18,085 nucleotides of DNA from Spirochaetaceae bacterium (GTDB taxonomy: Bacteria; Spirochaetota; Spirochaetia; SZUA-6; Fen-1364): NCBI GenBank assembly GCA_003141795.1, contig PLNO01000219.1:1-18085 (forward strand), written 5' to 3'. Both the position numbers and the translations under genes were made by a program. This document shows positions 13,778-18,085 of this stretch, piece by piece (position 1 is the first letter of the stretch; the number at the start of each line of letters is the position of its first letter). The notes beneath the pieces are model-generated. The model searched no databases. It worked only from the letters and a program-made list of their open reading frames with translations, and was not told the origin of the DNA.

Positions 13778-15085
13778 TCAGCACCCCCGTCCTGACTGTT
13801 TTCTCCTGTCCACGACGCGCACCGCCTTGCCCTCGGACGCCGGGAGGCTTCCCGCCTCCAGGAGCTTCACCACGGGCGTCACGCCCGTTTCGTCCTTCAG
13901 GGCGGTGAGCACGCCGGCCTGCAGCTTTTCCAGGAGGGGCAGCGTGCCCTGGAAGGAATCCAGTGCAAGCTCCACGCTCACGTGGAGCTTGTCCATGTAG
14001 TTTTCCTCGTGGATCTCGATGAGGTAGTTCGCGCCGATGCCGGGGATGCGCATCAGCGCCTGCTCGATCTGCATCGGGAAGATGTTGACCCCGTTGATGA
14101 TCATCATGTCGTCCGAGCGTCCCCTGATGCGCTCCAGACGCCTGTGCGTCCGTCGGCAGGGGCAGCTCCCTGGGACGATACTCGTGAGATCCCGCGTCCT
14201 GTAGCGCAAGAGCGGCGTTCCCGTCTTGTTGATGGAGGTGATGACGAGCTCCCCGCACACCCCGTCAGGCAGGTTCTCCCCCGTTTCCGGGTCGATGATC
14301 TCCACGAAGAAATTGTCCTCCCAGATGTGCATGCCGGACTGCTCGGGGCATTCGAATGCCACGCCGGGGCCGCACATCTCGGAAAGCCCGAAGGAGTTGA
14401 ACGCCTTGATGTTCCACGTCTCCTCGATCTTGCACCTCGTCTCCTCCGTATGCGGCTCGGCGCCGATGAAGGCCATGCGTAGCGCGAAGTCCTTACGGGG
14501 ATCGAGGCCCTCCTCCACGGCGTGGGTGGCAAGACGGAGGGCGTAGCTGGGGAGGATGTGGATTGCCGTGGTCTTGAACTGCTGCATGAACCAGAGCTGC
14601 CGCTTGCTGTTGCCCGGCCCGATGGGGATCGTCATGGCCCCCAGCTTTTCGGCGCCGTAATGGAAGCCGAGGCCCCCGGTGAACAGGCCGTAGCCCATGA
14701 TGTTCTGGAACACGTCGCTGGGACGAAGCCCTGCCATGAACATGCAGCGCGCCAGCAGGTCCTGCCATGCGGCGATGTCCTCACGCGTGTGGTAGATCAC
14801 CGTCGGGTTTCCCGTCGTGCCGGAGGAGGAGTGCAACCTGACGATCTGCTCCTGGGGGACGGCGAGGAACCCGTAGGGGAAGCCGGCACGCAAGTCCGCC
14901 TTGGTGGTGAAAGGGATCTTGCGAAAATCGTCGAATGACGAGAGCTCCCCGATGCCCGCCTCTCCGAATCGTTCACGATAGAAGGGCGCATGGACAGCAC
15001 GGCAGACGGTGGCGGAGAGCCTGTTCAGCTGGAGACGCTCCAGCGCGGAGCGGTCCATGGTTTCGATGTCTTTGTCCCAGTACAT
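13778..15085 (-). CDS. paaK: Phenylacetate-CoA ligase 2
   Basis: A 435-residue adenylate-forming ligase, the first gene of the paaK/ACT operon. It has the P-loop 'HSSSGTTGNP' (about 85-94), 'NSFGLSEMCGPGVAFECPEQ', 'GRSDDMMIINGVNIFPMQIE' and the C-terminal 'SEGKAVRVVDRR' lysine. The Cys-rich turn reads CPCRRT instead of the usual CPCGRT. It is clearly homologous to PaaK 1 over its full length but well diverged, including in the acyl-pocket region, so the two may prefer different arylacetates (for example phenylacetate versus indole- or hydroxyphenylacetate). ATG 15085 starts the conserved 'MYWDKDIETMDR' N-terminus; the upstream in-frame extension runs through the promoter region and is rejected. 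The Shine-Dalgarno sequence is weak (GAGG). Confidence 0.92.
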   Translation of the reverse strand: MYWDKDIETMDRSALERLQLNRLSATVCRAVHAPFYRERFGEAGIGELSSFDDFRKIPFTTKADLRAGFPYGFLAVPQEQIVRLHSSSGTTGNPTVIYHTREDIAAWQDLLARCMFMAGLRPSDVFQNIMGYGLFTGGLGFHYGAEKLGAMTIPIGPGNSKRQLWFMQQFKTTAIHILPSYALRLATHAVEEGLDPRKDFALRMAFIGAEPHTEETRCKIEETWNIKAFNSFGLSEMCGPGVAFECPEQSGMHIWEDNFFVEIIDPETGENLPDGVCGELVITSINKTGTPLLRYRTRDLTSIVPGSCPCRRTHRRLERIRGRSDDMMIINGVNIFPMQIEQALMRIPGIGANYLIEIHEENYMDKLHVSVELALDSFQGTLPLLEKLQAGVLTALKDETGVTPVVKLLEAGSLPASEGKAVRVVDRRKQSGRGC

Positions 15086-15116
15086 GTGTGAGCCTCGCGA
15101 TGATGCTTGGGTTTTT

Positions 15117-15165
15117 GTGCTTGTGTTTGACGGTATATGCCGAAAATGTATGCTTTTGCAAGCAC
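15117..15165. promoter_or_regulatory. Interleaved divergent promoters flanked by an inverted repeat
   Basis: This is an AT-richer gap between divergent genes. Plus strand: TTGACG (15127-15132, 5 of 6), 16 nt, TATGCT (15149-15154, 4 of 6), about 39 nt before ATG 15193. Minus strand: TTGCAA (15161-15156), 18 nt, TATACC (15137-15132), giving a paaK leader of about 40 nt. The two promoters occupy the same DNA, so they should compete. A 7-bp inverted repeat, GTGCTTG (15117-15123) and CAAGCAC (15159-15165), brackets both with centres 42 bp apart, close to four helical turns, as expected for a paired operator. Confidence 0.4.
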
Positions 15166-15192
15166 GGCACACGGATGTACATTCAAGGTGAT

Positions 15193-16140
15193 ATGGGGCC
15201 AACCGCCAGCTTTTCGAAATACTCCTCCGAGCTTCGTCGCGTTCGTGCGCGGGGCGACTATCAGGCCGCGCTGAACCTCGCGCTGGATGCCCACGGGCTC
15301 TTCCCTGACGAGCATGCGCTTACCTGGTACTGGCGGTCATGCCTGTTGAGCCTCCTGGGCAGAAGCGGTGAAGCGCTCGACGCCCTCCGCGCAGGGCTTG
15401 CGGAAGGTGAGTGGTGGAAGCCGTCCATGATGGAGGAGGACGCTGATTTGGACTGCGTGCGGGACCTCATCGATTTCAGCGCGATTCTCGAAGAGTGCGA
15501 AACGCGCTACCGAGCCGCGCAGGCGAGTGGCCGACCGCAGTGCACGATCATCTCCCCTTCATCGGGCCTGTGGGAGCCGCAGTCCCTGCTTCTGCTGCAT
15601 ACGCGCGGGGGATCCAGCCCGGAGTTTCGGTCACATTGGCTCCCGCTGGTGGACGAAGGGTGGACGCTCGTGAGCCTCCAGTCCTCCCAGCCGCTGCACA
15701 GCGGCGGATACTGCTGGGACGATGCTGATCGTGCCCGTCGTGAGATCAGCGATCAGATCGAGGAGTGCCGTCGCGTTCGGGGGATGGATCTGGGCCGCCT
15801 GGTGATCGCGGGTGCATCACAGGGGGCGCGCATGGCTTTCGAGGTCGCTCAAGCGATGGCCGTGCCGTGGCTCTGCGTGATCCCGGCATTTCCCGCGGGC
15901 TACGACAGCGGGCCCTTCATCGCGTCACGATCCCGTGATCGGGGGGCTTTCCTCCTGGGCGCTGAGGATCCTGCAAACGAGCGCACCCGGCATCTCGTCG
16001 TTTCCCTGAAGGCTGCAGGCGCCGAGGTGCGCTCACAATCGATGCCGGGCGTCGGCCACGAGCTGCCCGACGACCTCGCCGCCCGCGCGAGGGAATCGCT
16101 GGAATGGATCCGCGCCTCGGGGCGCGCTGAAGAGGAGTAG
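15193..16140 (+). CDS. TPR-repeat plus alpha/beta-hydrolase protein
   Basis: A protein of 315 residues if it starts at ATG 15193 (AAGGTG just upstream); ATG 15175 is an alternative with no ribosome-binding site. Residues 10-75 look like two TPR-type helical hairpins ('RVRARGDYQAALNLALDAHG', 'LLGRSGEALDALRAGL'). From about 115 onward is an alpha/beta-hydrolase domain: core strand 'SLLLLHTRGG', nucleophile elbow 'IAGASQGARMAFEVA' with Ser209, 'LLGAEDP' with the presumed Asp259, and 'VGHELPDDL' with His289. The order and spacing resemble the phospholipase/carboxylesterase-dienelactone-hydrolase group. No signal peptide is seen, so it is probably cytoplasmic. The substrate is unknown. It shares a divergent promoter region with the paaK operon, and its stop is 2 nt from the convergent asnS stop. 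Confidence 0.7.
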   Translation: MGPTASFSKYSSELRRVRARGDYQAALNLALDAHGLFPDEHALTWYWRSCLLSLLGRSGEALDALRAGLAEGEWWKPSMMEEDADLDCVRDLIDFSAILEECETRYRAAQASGRPQCTIISPSSGLWEPQSLLLLHTRGGSSPEFRSHWLPLVDEGWTLVSLQSSQPLHSGGYCWDDADRARREISDQIEECRRVRGMDLGRLVIAGASQGARMAFEVAQAMAVPWLCVIPAFPAGYDSGPFIASRSRDRGAFLLGAEDPANERTRHLVVSLKAAGAEVRSQSMPGVGHELPDDLAARARESLEWIRASGRAEEE

Positions 16141-16142
16141 GG

Positions 16143-17441
16143 TCACGGATAGATTCTTGAAATCGTCCGCGGGAACGGGATGCACTCCCTGAGGTGCTGG
16201 CTGCCGCAGATCCACGCGAGGGTGCGCTCAAGACCTATGCCGTACCCCGAGTGGGGGACGGAGCCGAACTTGCGCAGATCGAGGTACCACGCGTAGGTCT
16301 CCTCGGGCAGCTTTTCCTCGTGGATGCGCTCGAGGAGCTTTTCCAGCACGTCCTCCCTCTGCGAGCCGCCGATGATCTCCCCGTAACCTTCGGGGGCAAG
16401 GAGGTCGGAACAGAGAACCGTTTCCGGGTTGTCGGGGTTTTCCTTCATATAGAAGGCCTTGGCCTTCTTCGGGTAGTTCATCACGAAGATCGGCTTCTCA
16501 TAAAGCTTCGTGAGGATCGTCTCGTCTTCTCCGCCGAGGTCGTCGCCCCATTGCACCGTGCTGCCCTTGGACTGGAGGATCTTCACCGCCTCGCCGTAGT
16601 CCATGCGGATGAAGGGCGGGGTGATCTTTTTCAGCGGCTCGATGTCCCGTTCCAGCGCGGCGAGCTCCGTCCCGCAGTTCGCCAGGATGTCGCCCACGAC
16701 ACGGCTCACCATGTCCTCTTGGAGGCGCATGTTGTCGGCGCTGTCGGCATATGCCACTTCGGCTTCCAGCATCCAAAACTCGGTGAGGTGCCGGCGGGTC
16801 TTCGATTTCTCCGCCCTGAAGGTCGGGCCGAAGTTGAAGACCTTCCCATATGCCATGCAGGCAGCCTCGAGGTAGAGCTGGCCGGTCTGCGCGAGGTAGG
16901 CGTTGCCCAGGTCGAAGTAGGGGACCTCGAACAGGGTGCCCGCGCTCTCACCGATGGAGCCGGTGAGGATGGGGGTGTCGATGAGGAGGAACCCCCGCTC
17001 GTGGAAGAAGGCGCGGAACGAGGTGATGGCCTGGTCGCGGATGCGCATGATGGCAGCAGGCCTGCTGGAGCGCAGCCACAGGTGGCGGTTTTCCAGGAGG
17101 AAGTCGATGCCGTGCTCCTTCTTGGAGATGGGGTAGTCCGTCTCGGGGTTCTGCACGACCTGGATGCCGGTCACGGTGAGCTCGAAGCCGGACGGCGCGC
17201 GCTCGTCGCGGCGCACCCGGCCGCGCACGATGAGGGACGCCTCCATCTTCAGAGTGGCGATCCGCGCGAATGTCTCAGCGCCGCAGCCCGCCTCTTCCGC
17301 CACGCCCTGGATCTTGCCCGTGCCGTCACGGAGCTGGAGGAAGGCGATCTTCCCCTTGGACCTGATGTTGTACAGCCAGCCGCGGACTTCGACCTCCTGG
17401 TCGACGTGCCGCCCGATGTCGGTGATCGCTACCGGATCCAT
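16143..17441 (-). CDS. asnS: Asparaginyl-tRNA synthetase
   Basis: A 432-residue class IIb aminoacyl-tRNA synthetase that charges tRNA-Asn in the cytoplasm. The N-terminal OB-fold anticodon-binding domain spans about residues 1-110 ('EVRGWLYNIRSKGKIAFLQLRDGTG'). The catalytic core has motif 2 'FRAEKSKTRRHLTEFWMLE' and motif 3 'GYGIGLERTLAWICG' near the C-terminus. The PIFVMNYPKKAKAFYMKEN segment and overall length match AsnS rather than AspRS, which is longer with a GAD insertion. The start ATG 17441 has AAGGAG about 7 nt upstream, and the gene follows the upstream frame by 15 nt. No frameshift or missing motif is seen. Confidence 0.95.
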   Translation of the reverse strand: MDPVAITDIGRHVDQEVEVRGWLYNIRSKGKIAFLQLRDGTGKIQGVAEEAGCGAETFARIATLKMEASLIVRGRVRRDERAPSGFELTVTGIQVVQNPETDYPISKKEHGIDFLLENRHLWLRSSRPAAIMRIRDQAITSFRAFFHERGFLLIDTPILTGSIGESAGTLFEVPYFDLGNAYLAQTGQLYLEAACMAYGKVFNFGPTFRAEKSKTRRHLTEFWMLEAEVAYADSADNMRLQEDMVSRVVGDILANCGTELAALERDIEPLKKITPPFIRMDYGEAVKILQSKGSTVQWGDDLGGEDETILTKLYEKPIFVMNYPKKAKAFYMKENPDNPETVLCSDLLAPEGYGEIIGGSQREDVLEKLLERIHEEKLPEETYAWYLDLRKFGSVPHSGYGIGLERTLAWICGSQHLRECIPFPRTISRIYP

Positions 17442-17456
17442 AGAGTGCTCCTTGTT

Positions 17457-18085
17457 TCAGACGAACTGTTCGCGCTCGCGCAGGATGACTATCTCACCCT
17501 TTTGCTCGAGAAGCTGGATGTATTCCAGGAAGTCCTGCTGGGCCCTGTCGAGATCCGTCTTCCGCATCGGGCCGACGATGGCCTCTTCCGAGTTGATGAG
17601 CTCACGCCTCCGCTCCGACACGGCGGAGAGGAGACGCTTCTGCACGAGCTCGACTGCGCCTTTGAGGACGAGCGCGAGCTCCCGGTCCGCGTAGTCGCGC
17701 ATGACCTTCTGCAAGTCCTTGTCGGGGATCTGGAAGACGACGTCGATGGTGTAGAGCTTCTTCTTGATCAGGTTGGCCGTGTTCGGTTCGAGGTCCGCGA
17801 GGATGGCCTGCTCACGCGCCGGGTCCATGTAGCGGAGGATCTCGGTGAGCGCGCTCGTGCCGTCCACCTCCTGCGTCACGGGGTCCGCGGCGCCGCGGAT
17901 CTTGCCGCGCAGCGTCTCTTCCGCCTTCCTGATGACCTCAGCGTCGACGGTCAGGCTCTTGGCGATCCGGGGGACGATCTCCCGCTGGATCTCGGGGCTG
18001 AGCAGCACGAAGTAGTCCGAGTAGCCCGCCACGCGCACGAGCAGATCCGGGTAGTTGCCCGGATGCGCCTGGGCATCGCGCAGCA
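17457..18085 (-). CDS. Glycyl-radical-enzyme C-terminal motif continuous with a FliG middle/C-terminal domain (5' end outside window)
   Basis: The frame is open from the window edge to TGA at 17457; the true start is beyond 18085, and GTG 18038 is only an internal codon. The first 40 residues read as the C-terminal radical domain of pyruvate-formate-lyase-type enzymes: 'LRDAQAHPGNYPDLLVRVAG', then 'YSDYFVLLSPEIQREI', with RVAGYS holding the radical glycine. From 'LSPEIQREIVPRIAKSL' on, it aligns with FliG: the end of the middle domain ('VDAEVIRKAEETL'), then 'EILRYMDPAREQAILADL', 'ELALVLKGAVELVQKRLL', 'EEAIVGPMRKTDLDRAQQ' and 'EYIQLLEQKGEIVI', the flagellar rotor domain. FliG normally has only FliG N/M/C domains, and glycyl radical enzymes normally end about ten residues after EI. 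It is a fusion, a chimeric join, or an unusual FliG whose middle domain imitates the motif. FliG-like part sure; whole-gene identity open. Confidence 0.7.
   Translation of the reverse strand, partial: LRDAQAHPGNYPDLLVRVAGYSDYFVLLSPEIQREIVPRIAKSLTVDAEVIRKAEETLRGKIRGAADPVTQEVDGTSALTEILRYMDPAREQAILADLEPNTANLIKKKLYTIDVVFQIPDKDLQKVMRDYADRELALVLKGAVELVQKRLLSAVSERRRELINSEEAIVGPMRKTDLDRAQQDFLEYIQLLEQKGEIVILREREQFV

Noticed and set aside
5353..16140. General reassignment of TAG to a sense codon
   Set aside because: TAG ends five well-supported genes at their family-expected lengths (FGGY kinase, uraA, both ACT proteins, TPR-hydrolase), so TAG clearly works as a stop here; at most the isomerase codon is special.
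1..18085. CRISPR array, insertion sequence, tRNA or rRNA gene
   Set aside because: No regularly spaced direct repeats, transposase-like frames, terminal inverted repeats, or tRNA/rRNA signatures were seen on either strand.

Overview
The window is GC-rich, densely packed bacterial DNA. It holds sixteen protein-coding genes (two cut by the window edges), no RNA genes and no recognisable mobile element. Several traits together suggest an anaerobic, possibly motile bacterium, most likely a spirochaete: a DPE2-like amylomaltase coupled to a GH13-type glucan enzyme with a spirochaete-like N-terminus, paired PaaK/ACT genes, URO-D-type methyltransferase homologues, and glycyl-radical and FliG sequences. 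The phylum is an inference from gene content, not a proof.

Layout. 1-2416 (minus): malQ overlaps the start of a large GH13-type glucan enzyme that runs off the window, a maltodextrin/glycogen unit. 2562-5356 (plus): a compact operon of a flavin-reductase-like FMN protein and two different URO-D/MtaA-superfamily proteins. 5353-9943 (minus): an Fpg/Nei-family DNA glycosylase, a DUF1295 membrane protein, a fucose-isomerase-like sugar isomerase and an FGGY (sedoheptulokinase-like) kinase. The last two would isomerise and then phosphorylate an unknown sugar. 10102-11529 (plus): a UraA-type uracil permease with an unusual Lys/Ala/Pro-rich tail and a strong terminator hairpin. 11570-15085 (minus): two successive phenylacetate-CoA-ligase + double-ACT-domain pairs, an apparent tandem duplication for arylacetate activation. 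15193-16140 (plus): a TPR-plus-alpha/beta-hydrolase protein read divergently from the paaK cluster. 16143-18085 (minus): asparaginyl-tRNA synthetase, preceded by the 3' end of an odd open frame.

Two observations deserve most attention. First, the frame at the right edge starts with what reads as the C-terminal glycyl-radical motif of a pyruvate-formate-lyase-type enzyme (RVAGYS) and continues without a stop into a FliG middle/C-terminal region. It is either a novel fusion, a chimeric join, or a FliG paralogue that imitates the motif. Second, the sugar isomerase frame carries one in-frame TAG at codon 73. The sequence on both sides reads as one protein, the downstream frame is intact for 398 codons, and no ribosome-binding site precedes the GTG after the TAG. 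TAG is an ordinary stop in five other genes here, so nonsense mutation, sequencing error and programmed readthrough all remain possible.

Regulatory signals are modest: candidate sigma-70-type promoters in each divergent gap, including interleaved divergent promoters flanked by a 7-bp inverted repeat between paaK and the TPR-hydrolase gene. No gene-free stretch exceeds 300 bases.
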